Assembly (NCBI GenBank): GCA_032622095.1
Contig: CP136067.1
Coordinates: 1,488,001-1,552,000 of the forward strand
Length of the DNA: 64,000 nucleotides
Source: Siphonodentalium dalli
Taxonomy: Eukaryota > Mollusca > Scaphopoda > Gadilida > Siphonodentaliidae
Direction: 5' to 3'
This document shows, piece after piece, positions 10,406 through 23,019 of this stretch (its first letter is position 1; each line of letters opens with the position of its first letter). Position numbers and translations under genes: made by a program. The notes beneath the pieces are model-generated. The model ran no database searches. It was not told the origin of the DNA and was given only the letters and a program-made list of their open reading frames with translations.

Positions 10406-13400
10406 TATGTATAAAAGTTAAATGAAAATATTAGTAATTGTGATGCAAGATTCAATGATCAATTGACCATGCACATATCTACTCTTCGCTCAAGGGGTCA
10501 CTATCATCACGCGACGTGTGGTTAAGTACCCAGCTGGGATGTACTATCACTAGAATATTTTATATAGGCCCACCATCGAAATATTTAACTGTAAGGATTG
10601 TCTTTAGCTTTTGTGTCACACCAGCCTGCACTTTCATTTTGTTTTGGACATTCGAATTCTCCAAAATTAAAGCAATTTAGCAGACGATATCGAGAATCTC
10701 GTTTACCAGTCAGATTTCGTAAAGAGAGGTACTCAACCGCAATGACTTGTTAAGCAAGAGAAATAGTAAACTGTGTACTCAACAATATCGTCCGCGACGA
10801 CAGTGCCACTTCAGCCCCACTAACTGCATCTATATTCTAAAACATTTATTTCAAGTGTCATGATGTCAGCTTTACAATTACGAGCAATACTATTTTCGAC
10901 CAACCTAAAACACACGAATTGGACCTCCACTTTTAAGTAATAAAGGAACAACGGCTTTAACTATCACATTTATAACTCAAGTTTGTGTTATTTTTGTAAA
11001 GGTAAAACAGTTGAATTGGCATAATTGTTGTAATTTTACTTTGTACTAGTCCTGTAATGCTCCAACTCCAATAAACTCCACACTTCCCGAAGACAACTTG
11101 AAAACTGCCTAAGAGTTCTCGGTCACCACATTTTGGACAGTTTAGGCTTCAGCCATAAATTGTCCAAGCGACTATAGTTAGCGTATTAATGGATCATTAC
11201 GAGAATATCTTAGTGTCTGATTTCTTAAGAGTTGGTTGTGGAGACATGTTATTAAAGTCACGACCACCGATCACATTTATACCAGCACCTGAATCATCTA
11301 TCAGTCAGGTCACAGTTCCATTTATTTCGAAGTCGAACAATAATGTTCATCGGATGGTTTGTGTAGTGTTCATAGCGAAAGCATATTCTGCATCACTTTC
11401 TTCGGTTTGCTGGTCAAATATATTAACATTTCTCATTTTCGCTGACAGCGTCCTAACACTACGATTACCTTCACTGTTCGGTTATTTCTTGAATTATTTT
11501 CACCATGGTATCGGCCGTTTGGTCTGTCCTTTGACAAGCACATTTTCTGAAAATGATTGAAACATGCACGTACACCGTTTACCATAGACAGGGCAAGCTG
11601 TTGTACCACCGGCTCTGTGAGTTGATAACATTTATCACCGCGTATTTTAAAAGACACCTTTGGTATTGATGTCATGTTGATACTTCGATGTCGGTTGGTG
11701 TATTGTTGTGATATATTGACACATACTTGACATCTTGTGAAGATTCAATGCGTTTGTTAGTTTGAAATTAACTTTCTCGGTTCTCGCTCTGTCGAGCAAC
11801 TACTTCTGCTTCTTCTTCGTGATACACTGCACATCCCGGCTGTGGTGTTTTTATGTTGGGACAATATCGCACTACACTGACAAAATATTCGGTTTTTGTT
11901 GGTATTGATCAAAACCAAATCTGAATCCCTTGGTTTTGAGGACATGTTCAATACCATATATTGGTTTTGACTGATAGTCTTCAAGAGTTATCGTTACTGT
12001 TTCCGTGTATCACATGGCCGGGCTGGCGGCCGCCATTTTATTTCGAAGCGACTGAAACACATTCTAGTGTTAAAATCACAGCAAATAACTTAGATTGGTT
12101 CAATGGGTGATCACAGATATGTTTCCCGATGGTCGGACAATCTTATCTTCGAGATTCTTGACATGTATGTATCTACTAACTATTAATTATAGGATTCTTT
12201 CGGTTTCGACTTCAGCTTCACACGAAATCTTCACACGTATTTTGTATCAGTACACAAGCTCATATATGGCCACCAACACGAAAGAGAAGTGACAGAACAT
12301 TTCAAAATCAACAAATAAGATGATGAATTTGTCAATGGATAAGACATAACAAATTTTCATCAAAAAGACTTCAAGTTGGAAAATAAATTTCTTAGTATAT
12401 TTGATAAAAATTTGTCATGCAGTTTGATGATGTGACAGTACATAACATACACGTGCGGACGTACTCAACATAAAATGAATGAAAGTGATACTATACCCAA
12501 ACCAGGTCAGTCATTCATAACAACCGGTTTATGCGAAAAAAAGGTGACTAAATGTACATAGCTGAATCCATTAGTGATTTTTACAATTACGCTACGACTG
12601 ATTAGTTTTTATCATTTGTTTTACACAGTATCACGCTTGTGACTTCATTCGACGACTTTCCGATACCTTTTTGAAAAAGTTTAATGCACTCTTGACCTGA
12701 CATGTCAGGGGGTTCTTAAAAGTTACACACCCGAGTTATCAATACTTAGCAGTATCACTAATCTCACAAGAAGTGTAAATGCCTTTATCGAGCATAGTAC
12801 TTTCACATTGGAACTCTTTGCTGTTACGACATGCTTTCTTTGTACTCTCTACGCCACACTCGATTCGTTCAAGTCATTAATTATGGCGTCAATCACATCT
12901 GAACTCATCGTTAGCTAGGCATCCTTTCTGAAACCAACTCTCGCCCTCAGACATTATTTTATCACCAATTCAAAGAAAGCCAGAAGTTATTAAAGAGGAA
13001 CGTGATACAGCGGTAGGGGAGATAATCCAGACGGATAGTCCCGGATATATCGTCCGGTTAAGTTTTGAACATATATTCCAAGTCAATATGCTTAATTAAG
13101 AACACTGATTATATCTGAACATAGCTACATTTCTGTCAGGGGAGTAGTTGCTTGGTGATATAGTTCAGTAATTGTTGAGAATTTTAGATTTTCAGTGTGA
13201 CCATTAGCACTTCCCACAGATACAATGCATGGGCTCATTGGCAATATGTATGCATGTTCTGGTATAGACACGTACAATTTGTAGTGTTATGGCGTCAATT
13301 TTAAATATGAACGTGGATCTTGTAAAACAAGTTACTCACTGAATCCGTTGTCGAATGTTTTGGGCTCGCACCATTTGCGCCTTTCACAACATAGTCTTAG

Positions 13401-13674
13401 AAGGACCATGATAGGACTGATTATATTGAGTGGTGGCGAGAACACTGGACGATCATAGTACTCCTGAGTCAAAACATAGCGATGCCAGTGCCACCGTTCT
13501 TTAACCTGGTCCTGGATTTGCTGGTAGTTTGTGCTGAAAGGCAGATATATTGAACTATAACGTTTAATATATACAATGCATTAGAATAAACTTAATCAGA
13601 TTTGACAACGATAGATCCATGGGGACTTAGTGTACGGGGCTACTCCCTCTAAGTTCCATCGCTAAACTACCAGA
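10406..13674. other. No recognisable gene
   Basis: About 3.3 kb without a supported gene. The longest frame is a 123-codon plus-strand one at 11189-11560; it and the minus frames at 11433-11675 and 11757-11984 lack known motifs. CGGCCGCCATTTT at about 12027-12039 is a YY1-type word, but no transcript start is supported beside it. Confidence 0.5.
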
Positions 13675-14170
13675 AATTATTTCTCATTATGAGAAAAAAG
13701 CCACACTTAAAATGAGAAATTTTCTGGGGAGAATAGCTAGAAAAATATTTCTTATCATATTTTTATAACCGCAAGACATCTAAGAAAAAAATACTAGATT
13801 AAGAAATCCATCAATGTTAACTTTTCTTGAAGGTGAAAATACAATCTAAGCGCACAATGTTTTCTTTAAGAAAAATTAATTGAAATAAATCTTACTTCAG
13901 AATGTTTCTCTTGAAACTGGAAAACGTACATAAGTTACATCATTTTTCGAGAAAAGTTAAGAAACTCCAATTTTCTAGGGAGAATAGCTAGAAAATTAAA
14001 TAAAGTATGAACACGGTTTCTCAAAACTAGAAACACACATTTTCTAAAGCAAGAACATATTTTCCAAGGAATAGGAAATTTTCTAGATAGCTATTCTAGA
14101 ACAAGTAAATAAAACATGTAGTCACGAAAGAAAACATTTTCTTAGTCAAATGAAATAGAATTGGAAAACA
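13675..14170. repeat. Degenerate AGAAAA/TTTTCT repeat block with GAATAGCTAGAAAA words
   Basis: The word GAGAATAGCTAGAAAA occurs near 13731 and 13980, with an inverted form (AGCTATTCTAGAA) near 14090. Between them lie very many AGAAA and TTTCT words on both strands. It looks like an old, diverged satellite or a MITE cluster. Confidence 0.6.
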
Positions 14171-15124
14171 ATTCTTAATTAAGAAAAACAATGAATTTTA
14201 ATATAGAATTTCAATTTTGTTTTAAGATACACAATATAAATGTGTTCGAACAATATAAACAACAGCTTTATAACTGTCTTTGTTAAATGTATAATAGAGA
14301 CAATAAGGGGGCTTACATATACAATCAACGTGATTCGTGTTGCATTTGTCGGTTTATAAAATTGTAATTAGCCGAACAAGATGCTGTGTAAATTCGCCAT
14401 GCGAAATTATACCAAGTATATGTATGTTGTTCTGCCACTTACAATTTTATAAACCCACATATGCAGCAAAAAATATGTTGATTGCTTATAATTACGCCCG
14501 GACACATTTTCAACATAGTTATAGAAAGAATTATCTCAAATCTACCGGTCGTAAAAACATACACAATTTCAGTTAGTCGAGTATCCAGTTCAGAATCAAG
14601 TATTAAATAGCATATCAGGATGATACCAACACGGAACAGTCTTTGAATTTACTGAAGTTAAAGGAGGACTTTGTATTGCTCTTTGTTGCCATACATTGTA
14701 TTACATGCTTGTTCCTATAAGTAAAGTGTTATTGTTGTTCCATATATACAAATCAATATGGAACGTTAAGGAACATAAGCATCTCGTTGACATCAAATGA
14801 CATACACGATGTTCGCCTCAACCATGACACCAGGACTATAAAATAAAAGCATACTCACACAATGACGAAGCAAGGAATGTATGTGCATAAATACACATTG
14901 TAAGCCTGTATTTGTAAAGTGGTGTGAACACTCTGGTTGGCAGGGACGTGGCTAGAGGGTCTCCGTTGGGGGTGTTCACCTTGGCAAATTCCAAATGCGC
15001 CCCCCCCCGAATCAGAATCAAAGACACAAGTTTTGCATAATTCCATTTGCACCCCGCCCCTTGCACTTCAGTGCTCACGCATAATAGCAAACACCAAGGG
15101 TGTTGTTTACCTAAATGCAGGTGA
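14171..15124. other. No recognisable gene
   Basis: Overlapping short frames on both strands at 14836-15131 use different translations of one stretch and have no domain support. A C-run of nine lies at 15000-15008. Confidence 0.5.
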
Positions 15125-15470
15125 ATTATGACGTCATATAATTTTTCTATATTTCAATACAAAGACAAAATACCGTGTATGATTTTTTGTGAATTTCACA
15201 CGGGACTTCCGGAAGGTTACTGCGCAGAATCCAGCAAACATTGATCAAATAGATTCTGGATTATTTATACAACCTTTTAATCTGCAATGACATTATTGCT
15301 GTGTCGTTACTTGCTTGATTTTACGAAGATTTACGTTTTCTTCACTTCAACTTCAACACAATCGACTGTTAGTTACGGTACTGAGTTAGGAGCAGCGTGT
15401 TCCGAAGACAACCGTGACGTAGGAATTCACATACAAGTACAACAACAACGATTGGCGATGATCACTTTTT
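15125..15470 (+). repeat. Dispersed repeat family R3, copy 1
   Basis: Shares several words in order with 43270-43760, same orientation: GACGTCATATAAT, ACTGCGCAGAATCCAGCA, AGATTCTGGAT and CTTCAACTTCAACACAATCG. The middle parts have diverged and differ in length. No coding potential is seen. Confidence 0.7.
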
Positions 15471-16224
15471 AATTGTCCTCACTGAGTCACTCAGAGACTC
15501 AATCAAATGATAGATTAATCGAGGATTAATCACCGTGCCAGCCTTTCTAGTCTGATAACATGGCATTCGTTGAAATATTAACGTGGCACAGTTTGTGATT
15601 AGCCATCTCGATTGTAAACAAATCTTCTACGCGACATTTGTAAATTAAACAAGACAAAACAAATGTGCATGTACGGTATTCGGTAATCAATATCATCCAT
15701 GACCCAACCCGGACACACATAGGGGCCTACCAAATCGCATTCACATCCATTGAGAAACAACGAAGCGCGACATTACCAGATTACACTTTTGTTTAGAGCC
15801 GGCATCGGCGTCGACAAACACTATAATTAATACCGATTTCTCCACCACAAGGTCAAGGCCCACATGGCACGAAATTTAGTGATTGATTTTGTTTCATGTA
15901 ATTTGCAACAATGAATGTTGTTTTGAGGATTTTATGGATTATTGTGTACCACAGATAAACGAAGACTAGTCAATTCAATGTTAAGTGTATTCAATTTTAT
16001 GACATCATGTGTAAACTGTGTTTGTGACATGATTATTGCACTTTCACTTTCAACAGGAGCTTGGAGCTTGGAGCATTGGAGCATTGTTGAATTTGTTCTC
16101 TAATCATCAAAGGTTGCACAGGTATTTGCTTATCATTAATTTAATCATTATTTGATTTAGGACTGAACAAGATTTGTTTCTGTTTTCAAATTGAAAAGAT
16201 CAATCGTACTATCTGCCGTTCGGC
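15471..16224. other. No recognisable gene
   Basis: Unique-looking sequence. A short direct repeat of GGAGCTT and GGAGCATT is at 16068-16088. Confidence 0.5.
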
Positions 16225-16545
16225 CTCCGTGTCAGAGTTTGTAACTGCAGTTGAGCACCGCGGCCGAGCGGCAAGTACACCGCGGCCGACCGTCAAGAAC
16301 ACATATACACCATGGCCGAAAAGCAACTACAATGGGGCCGAATGGCATGTACACCGTGGTTAGATTTCTGGTTTGTATTGTCTTTTTTTCAGTTTAATGA
16401 ATGTACACAGCGGCAACTACACCATGGTCGAATGGCAAATACACCGCGGTCCAACTGTAGTGTAGTGGAGCCGCGGTGTAGTTGCATTTCGGCCGCATCG
16501 TGGTTTTAAAAGTGGACACTTGTTTTGCCCAGCAGGGTAGTACAT
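16225..16545 (+). repeat. Dispersed repeat family R2, copy 1, with internal CACCGCGGCCGA words
   Basis: Begins GTGTCAGAGTTTGTAACTGC and ends near AGTGGACACTTGTTTTG; the second copy is at 44490-44820 in the same orientation. Both hold four to seven short units of the form CACCGCGGCCGAAYGGCAAGTA in forward and inverted order, so the interior can fold on itself. GC content is visibly above the surroundings. The element class is unknown. Confidence 0.8.
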
Positions 16546-16817
16546 GTGTATTAAGTTCAAATTCATACAGAAATCTTAATCTTTCTGTTGATTCCAACAT
16601 TAACACTATTACTTAATATTTTTACCACTTTGGAGGGCGTTCTTTATTAGATGAACATTATTTTACCCACACGTCATGATTCCATGATTTTAAGGTGAAG
16701 TTGAACCGAAGCGAGCGCTAAGCTTTATTTTCATTAACGCATGATCACACCAGGACGGTGTGGTAAAAATAGTAATAACATGATTTTGTCGGGCACCTTG
16801 GTTTCTTATCAACCCTC
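16546..16817. other. No recognisable gene
   Basis: Spacer between repeat R2 and a palindrome; contains a CACACCAGGACGGTGTGG hairpin word at 16747-16764. Confidence 0.5.
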
Positions 16818-16865
16818 CAGGAATGATTAACTCCGTCTCAGACCTCGGTCTGTTAATCATTCCTG
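16818..16865. repeat. 48-bp nested palindrome
   Basis: CAGGAATGATTAAC at 16818-16831 is complementary to GTTAATCATTCCTG at 16852-16865, and CAGACC/GGTCTG forms an inner stem. Confidence 0.8.
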
Positions 16866-18184
16866 TCGGGTCCAGGTGCTACCACGGTCGAGTACTAGTA
16901 ACTTTATAACCCTGTGGCGACTGCAGTAGCGTTCTTTAATGTGCACATGTAACCGATGGCATGTACGTATAACACACATACACGCGGGTTCTTCAAACCA
17001 TTTATTTAATCAGTCTGCATGAACATCAAGACGACAAATTCTCAGCTCTGTAAATCAAATAATAAAATATACAACATATGATTTTGCTCTACTGGGTAAA
17101 AGCTAACGATATCAGTTAATAAATGCACTATGCTATCCATTGAGCATAATTTCATTTTAGGAAATATCAACCAAGATTCCGGATTTAATAAATCACTATT
17201 GATAAATCACCATTTATAAATCACCATTTATAAATCACCATTTATCAATAGCAAATAATAAAGATAAACCAAATACAAGTATGGAAGTTCAAATAAATCT
17301 AAACTAATTCAAATTTCATGCTACAATTATTCTTTAAGCAAAACAATGTTTCTTAGAATAAATGGAAAAGCCACAGCAAAACATTAGTCAGACTAGAAGA
17401 GTCATTATGAAGCCAGAGAAACATTTTCTCATCTGAAATTGATCTCAGCCAAACTGATCTATCAATTAATCATCAAAACTACGATTAAATGTCTAATGTC
17501 CAACTTACATCATCAATGTGACAATAACTCGCCATCTGTAACCTTCATGGTTCAAGCATAACCATCGTCAACCTATTTCTTGAAGTGTAACTTCAAGAAA
17601 TTACAAGAAACCAGCCATCTTGTGAACGTCGTGTCAACCACAAGACAACATGCGAAAAATGGCTGCTCTCATCACGCACGGCCGAAGGAAAAGTAACTCT
17701 GCCAACGAATGATAACTCTACCAATGAATAAACGATAACACTACCAATGAACGAGCGATAACTCAATCAACGAACGAACAATAACTCTATCCTCAACAGG
17801 TGTCATTGTTGCTGTGCGGAATTCCCATCACATTGAATTCAAACCTGATTGTGCCAGAGTTATTCCATCACCAGTTTAATAATATGTTTCATAACAGAAT
17901 GGGTATGGAAGAGTTAGAAGTTGTGCTGATGCAATAATAATTACAAGGAACAATTATTTATCAAAATATTCGAAGGTATATTCCTCTTTTAGGAATCTCC
18001 CAAAATATAAAAGCAAACAATCAAAACATGGCTTACAAACCAGGTATGCTGCCTACGGATGGAAGTAATGCTGAAAGGTAAACAATGTATGGCTGTCAAC
18101 GCATGGAAGTAATGCTGATAAATAAATACGAAAAACTGGTATATTAATTCAGTCTATTATATCACTCTATTACACACACACCGA
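16866..18184. other. No gene; short tandem words only
   Basis: At 17175-17260 the word TAAATCACCATTTA is repeated four times and flanked by an inverted form (TTGATAAATC, GATTTATCAA-like). At 17690-17800 the word CGAACGAACAATAACTC and variants recur. No supported frames. Confidence 0.6.
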
Positions 18185-18290
18185 GCGGAATACATCAGAA
18201 GTCGGCCCCGCTACGAAGTGGGCCCGAAACAAAGTCGGCCCCAGAGAAGTCGGCCCAGAAATCGGCCCGTACGAAGTCGGCCCAGCTATT
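18185..18290. repeat. Short degenerate tandem repeat of GAAGTCGGCCC
   Basis: Five to six copies of (AC)GAAGTCGGCCC with small indels in about 100 bp of GC-rich DNA. Confidence 0.75.
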
Positions 18291-18742
18291 AACATCAGTT
18301 AGTGACATGTTTATTCGATTGAGTAACATACATGTATATCAGTTGTCACGGAAACCTTGTTTAACACTATATGACTTAGTGTTGATCTTTATGGCTGACT
18401 GCTTCCATGTGAAAATCAATCTGGCGCGACGCCCATTATAATTATGACAGGACATTGTTTAGGTCTATAGATTAATTGGCTGACTAAGTGTGAATGTTCG
18501 TATCTGGTCTAATGGTTACACTGGTGTAAATAAGGTTCGGAGAGACCTCTAGCGGATGCGGGAGGAATATATAGGAGAGAATAAAATAGACACTGGGCCC
18601 TGATTGGTCAATAGCCTTGTGTGCTTTTTGCATAAACAAATCATTACACCTCTTCCCTATGGTTTCCCACTGGTAAAATAGCCATTGGCACAGGAATGAA
18701 CCCTCTGTAGTGAAGTTTGAATTTTTTGTTGTGGTCTAAAAT
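18291..18742. other. No recognisable gene
   Basis: Unremarkable sequence; no motif, hairpin or frame of note. Confidence 0.5.
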
Positions 18743-19279
18743 ATGACAGTATTTTTTTATGCGGTTCTGACTCTAGTTAGGAAAACAGAAGATCTAAAGG
18801 CGAATTCCCTGCCTGTCGTACCTGATTTTTTTGTGCAAAAAGTTTCCCAAAGTGTCAATTTTTCAGATTTAAAGAAAATTTTGGACCCAATGTTTATATT
18901 GCCAATAATATCACAGTGGATCAACGGACACGAACCAAAACCGGAAGTCGTAGATTTCGAGGTGGAGAAATATCTGTCGACAAATATTTGTTTACATTTT
19001 TTGACGTTTTTTTGGGAAAATAAACGCTTGGATAGCATATCTGACCAACTGAAGGTGAGTGAATATTTCTTCGCTAATGTTCGGACACCGACGATCAATT
19101 TAAGTCAGTTGCCATTGTTCGATCGCGAAAAAAAATGTCATTTAATCATCGCCGCGAGACGATTTCTTCCCCAAAATATCCAAGAAAATCATACTTTACA
19201 CATTCATCGCAGACAGCTATCGCAACAACCTATATACCGGTCGAAAGGCCTGTTTTCCCCCCACAAATGCATATTATGA
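18743..19279 (+). CDS. Hypothetical 178-codon ORF, coding status doubtful
   Basis: ATG-initiated and the longest plus-strand frame between the left edge and the LINE at 23 kb. The translation has no motif I recognise, no signal peptide beyond a hydrophobic first dozen residues, and no obvious repeats. A 113-codon frame on the opposite strand covers the same stretch, so the openness may only reflect composition. It runs up to the start of a tandem-repeat block. Treat as unproven. Confidence 0.2.
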   Translation: MTVFFYAVLTLVRKTEDLKANSLPVVPDFFVQKVSQSVNFSDLKKILDPMFILPIISQWINGHEPKPEVVDFEVEKYLSTNICLHFLTFFWENKRLDSISDQLKVSEYFFANVRTPTINLSQLPLFDREKKCHLIIAARRFLPQNIQENHTLHIHRRQLSQQPIYRSKGLFSPHKCIL

Positions 19280-19339
19280 GTATTTTCACGGACTGTCTCA
19301 AAATTCCAAATTTCATCTTTTGATGCAGGTACCCACCTC

Positions 19340-19930
19340 GAAAATACTGTCTTAGCTTTGGTCGGATCTTCATGAAATTTGTCTTGGATGTTAACAATGA
19401 CATGTAGATGGGAAAGAGTCCTTTTGGGGTCATTTGGCCAAAAAAAACATTGCCGCCTACAGCCATCTTGGGTTTTACTCTTTGCAATGACTAAATCCTT
19501 TAACACAGGCTACATGTCATACCTTTGGTCAGATCATTATGAAATTTGTCATGGCTTTTGACATTGACAGATGGGAACGAGTTATTTTGGGGTCGTTTGA
19601 CCAAAAACATGGCCGCCAGCGGTCATCTTGGATTTCATAATTCAATGCATTAGCACGGGCTACAGGTCGTATCTTTTGTCGAATCTTCATTACATTTGTG
19701 ATGGATGTTAAAATTGACATGTAGATGGGAAACGAGCCATCTTGTATTTTACTCTTTAGACGACTAAATCCTTTCACACAGGCTACAGGTCGTATCTTTT
19801 GTCGGATCATCATGAAATTTGTGATGGATGTTAACAATGCCATGTAAATGGGAAGGAGTTTTTTTAAGTCATTTGGCAAAAAAACATGGCTGTCGCGGCC
19901 GTCTTGGATTTTAATCTTTGCATAACTAGG
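19340..19930 (+). repeat. Degenerate ~120-165-bp tandem repeat, four units
   Basis: Each unit has, in order, ATCATGAAATTTGT-GATGGATGTTAACA, a GACATGTAGATGGGAA word, a run of GGGGTCATTTGGCCAAAAA, CATGGCCGCC-like and CATCTTGGATTTTA. Unit starts are near 19371, 19540, 19688 and 19810. Pieces of the same vocabulary occur in inverse order near 62990-63110 (AAGATGGCCACTG, AATGTTAACATCCATGACAAA), so the family is dispersed as well as tandem. Confidence 0.75.
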
Positions 19931-20389
19931 CCTTTCAACTTTCCACATTCCAAATCGCTCTATTGACTGTAACACGTGAATTTATTCCCATTCCAAATTG
20001 AGCTACAGAGTCAATGACACTTTCATAAATACATTTCAGTCAATTCACATTTTCAGCTGCGTATACATGTAAACCAATTTCATCATTGTTTTCTTCATTA
20101 AAGGAAATTGCAAATTCATCGTTGATTCCATCATATAAAAATGTCATTATCAACTGGGTGGTTGCTCCATTACGTGTCACGTACGATCATATTATGTTCT
20201 ATATACATAAACCATGGTTCTATATTCCCGGTATGAGAACATTAAGATATTTTAACCAGAAAAAATTGCATAATGTATTGGCATGGGGGAGGGATAATGA
20301 CATGAAAGATGAACAAGACAATCGGAAAATCCTAGCATCTAGACTAGCCTCAAGCCTTTCTAGAGTTGGAAATTTCAAACCTGACACCC
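19931..20389. other. No supported gene
   Basis: A 103-codon plus-strand frame (20086-20397) has no recognisable domain. Confidence 0.4.
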
Positions 20390-20790
20390 CTACTTAGGTT
20401 GGAAAATTTCCATCCAACTGCTGACGATTCCAATGACAATGTTGACCAAATGACAATATTAAAACAATAAATTAACTAGCAGTTTTTGACTGGCCACGGG
20501 GGAGGGACCAGGACACAAGCTTTCCAAGTGTAGGAAATATCCGACCTGTTACCCCCCTAAGGTTAGAAAATTTCCAACTGATGACCATTTCAGTCCAAAG
20601 TTTTGACAAAAAATAGGACAATATGCAAATATTGGTCCAAAACAATTAATTCCCCAATTAAATTGTTTTGAAATCAAACTACAAGAACATTTTCAACCTA
20701 TTGTTGGTGTGAAATTTCCAACTAATGTTTTGGCAGGTATGAAATTTCCAACTGTTGAACATTTTGACCAAAGTTGGGGGGGTGAGACAC
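20390..20790 (+). repeat. Degenerate repeat with GAAATTTCCAACT words
   Basis: Variants of GGAAAATTTCCAACTG occur at about 20400, 20567, 20729 and 20744, with TTTGACCAAA words between. Old, diverged tandem repeat. Confidence 0.55.
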
Positions 20791-20819
20791 CCCCCAAAAA
20801 TCCCCTATCGCCACGTCTC

Positions 20820-21150
20820 TGTCGGTAGGGTGGTCAAATATATATCGAGAATAATCTTGCTCAATGTAGTTATTTTTATGAATATAATCCAAACTGACAA
20901 CACACAGTCATTCTGATATAATAATTAAATGCAATGACTGTCGATTGCGAAATAATTTGTCTTGTTTATTCTGATGGTTTCGTTCCGAATCCAAATGTAA
21001 ATATTTACAATTGAGCGTAGTTCAGATGATGTTTTCTATGGAGTTGTATGGTCGTATATGTTAGTAGAATGCTACATTCGGCAGGCTGCCATACCGCCTT
21101 TGTATTAACTTATCTGTTCCACGCTCCATAACAAGTCCAATGTAATGTGG
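20820..21150 (+). repeat. Dispersed repeat family R1, copy 2
   Basis: Collinear with 4100-4480 (see that entry). Shared ends are near GAATAATCTTGCTCAATGTA and CCATAACAAGTCCA. Confidence 0.75.
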
Positions 21151-22722
21151 CCGAATAAAGCCTAACTTCATAATCTGTAAATGACAGTTATAGACCTTCA
21201 AGTCTCGCGATGAATTGAAATTGATAAATTACCCACCCCACCACACCCCATGCTATTAATTTATGATCTAATAGATATATAATAATATCATACTGGTTAA
21301 TCCCTGTTCATACTGTTCATTGTTGAAATCATCATAGTTCATTATTTCATTACTTCCATCTGATAGTACCCCACAAACATTTGGTGCTACTTTCCTCTTC
21401 TAAACAGAAACACACTGCCAGGATATTAACTGCCTAAGTACAAGCATGTAGACCAGGTATGTCTGTAAAGACTACAGTATACTGTTTGATAATTATATCT
21501 CGTCCCTGAATCTAAAAAAAATAGATATATATGGTTTTTAGAAAATAAGAACATACCTAAGAACAGCATGTATTATATGCTGTATGAGGGAGATATACAA
21601 TTTGGAAAGTCATTTGACCTGGTACAGGAGATATTACTATTTTTAGAATAGGTGAAGACATATAAAGAAACTTGTAAAAGCATTTTACATACTGATATGG
21701 CCTTTTTAGTTGTACGGCATAGTTGTGTCTGGGACATGGTGCCATGTGTGGTTGGGGACTAGAGGTACGCACTTCTGATCAGCTAAAGGAATTTTTCATC
21801 ATTGTGATTTATTCCCCAAAATGATAAATGATAATGATCATTTGAGTTACACCCTCTTATTATAAGGCATTGACTAACTATACAAGTTAGGCTACATAGG
21901 CCTATTAGGCCTCATAATAAATTAGACTTCCACTAGTAGTGCCATGATCTCAAAATATACTGAAAATGATACATGAATGTTCCTTTGGCTGATAGGAGTG
22001 TGTACCTTGTCCTTAATCTTTAAGTTTAACTTGATCAATACTGTTTTTCAGTATTATATAAATGATGTGTTAAAGATTGGCTATAGCGGTATGTAATTAA
22101 CTCACCCATAAATTCAATCTAGATTCAAACTGTTCAATGCCTTGGGCAAAACCAATTGCTTTTGAACGCAGCTGTACTGACAGTGACAACAATTTCGTCG
22201 ACACCTGACTAGACAGCGCCACAATTTTTGCCATTTCTAATATAAACATTCTTTCTGGTCTATTTATCAACAGTTAAAGCATTTCACGTTACAAATGGTA
22301 GCTATGTGAATTTGCATCCGACATGATGATACTTTTGAAACGAATATTACTCAAGAACAAAATGAATGCATGTTATTATCAAAGTTTGATTCAAACCGTG
22401 TGAAACTCCACTACATCCACCCGGGCGAGACAGGCTTTAACCTTTTGACCTTTTCTGATCACACGAAATGTACGGAAGACCGTCCGCACCAAAATTCATT
22501 AACTAGTAACAGGCAGCGAACGCTTCGAATTTAATGCAGTAATTTCAACCCTTATCTCACCTTATATATCAGAATCTATAGATGGACTCCTGGGGCGAGG
22601 TACCGTACCTAAATGTGCCATTAACGGACTATACCGCTGGGATATCCTACTATTGATATCTTACCCCCGGAGCCCGTGTAAACTTTACCGCATCGGTAAA
22701 ACTCAGAACATTATAAAACCAT
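21151..22722. other. No recognisable gene; left flank of LINE
   Basis: AT-rich. The 71-codon minus frame at 21557-21772 has no domain. The 5' end of the LINE that follows cannot be fixed from one copy; it may begin anywhere between about 22550 and 22723. Confidence 0.45.
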
Positions 22723-23019
22723 ATGGCTTACTTGTATATATTAGTCATTTCATCTTTCTTGTTAATATCAACTTATTCACCATGTAAGCCTACAATAGTT
22801 TCATATCATCTTTTCCTCATGTTTTCTCCATGTTTTTCTCATATTTCTCTCTTATTTCTAAATCAGTTTCACTCATTAGTTTTGAAATATCGCTTGAATC
22901 ATACACAACACACTTTTAGAAATAACCCTGACCGAGCTGTGGATTACTTTTCATCTATCTTCCAAATTAACTTCAGTTCCGTCACGGTACGATGCTTTTC
23001 GGTCATGAACATCCCATAA
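22723..23019 (+). CDS. Short hydrophobic ORF upstream of LINE ORF2, stop adjoins next ATG
   Basis: 98 codons in the same frame as the endonuclease ORF, ending TAA immediately followed by ATGG (TAAATGG at 23017-23023). The first 50 residues are hydrophobic. No zinc knuckle or esterase motif of known ORF1 proteins is seen. Either leader sequence open by chance, or a true small ORF1 with stop/restart coupling; the contiguity is suggestive but unproven. Confidence 0.35.
   Translation: MAYLYILVISSFLLISTYSPCKPTIVSYHLFLMFSPCFSHISLLFLNQFHSLVLKYRLNHTQHTFRNNPDRAVDYFSSIFQINFSSVTVRCFSVMNIP

Noticed and set aside
11189-11984. Cluster of 75-123-codon frames on both strands
   Set aside because: No motif, no splice support, and frames overlap on opposite strands.
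14836-15131. Overlapping 64-84-codon ORFs on both strands
   Set aside because: Mutually exclusive readings of one stretch without domain evidence.
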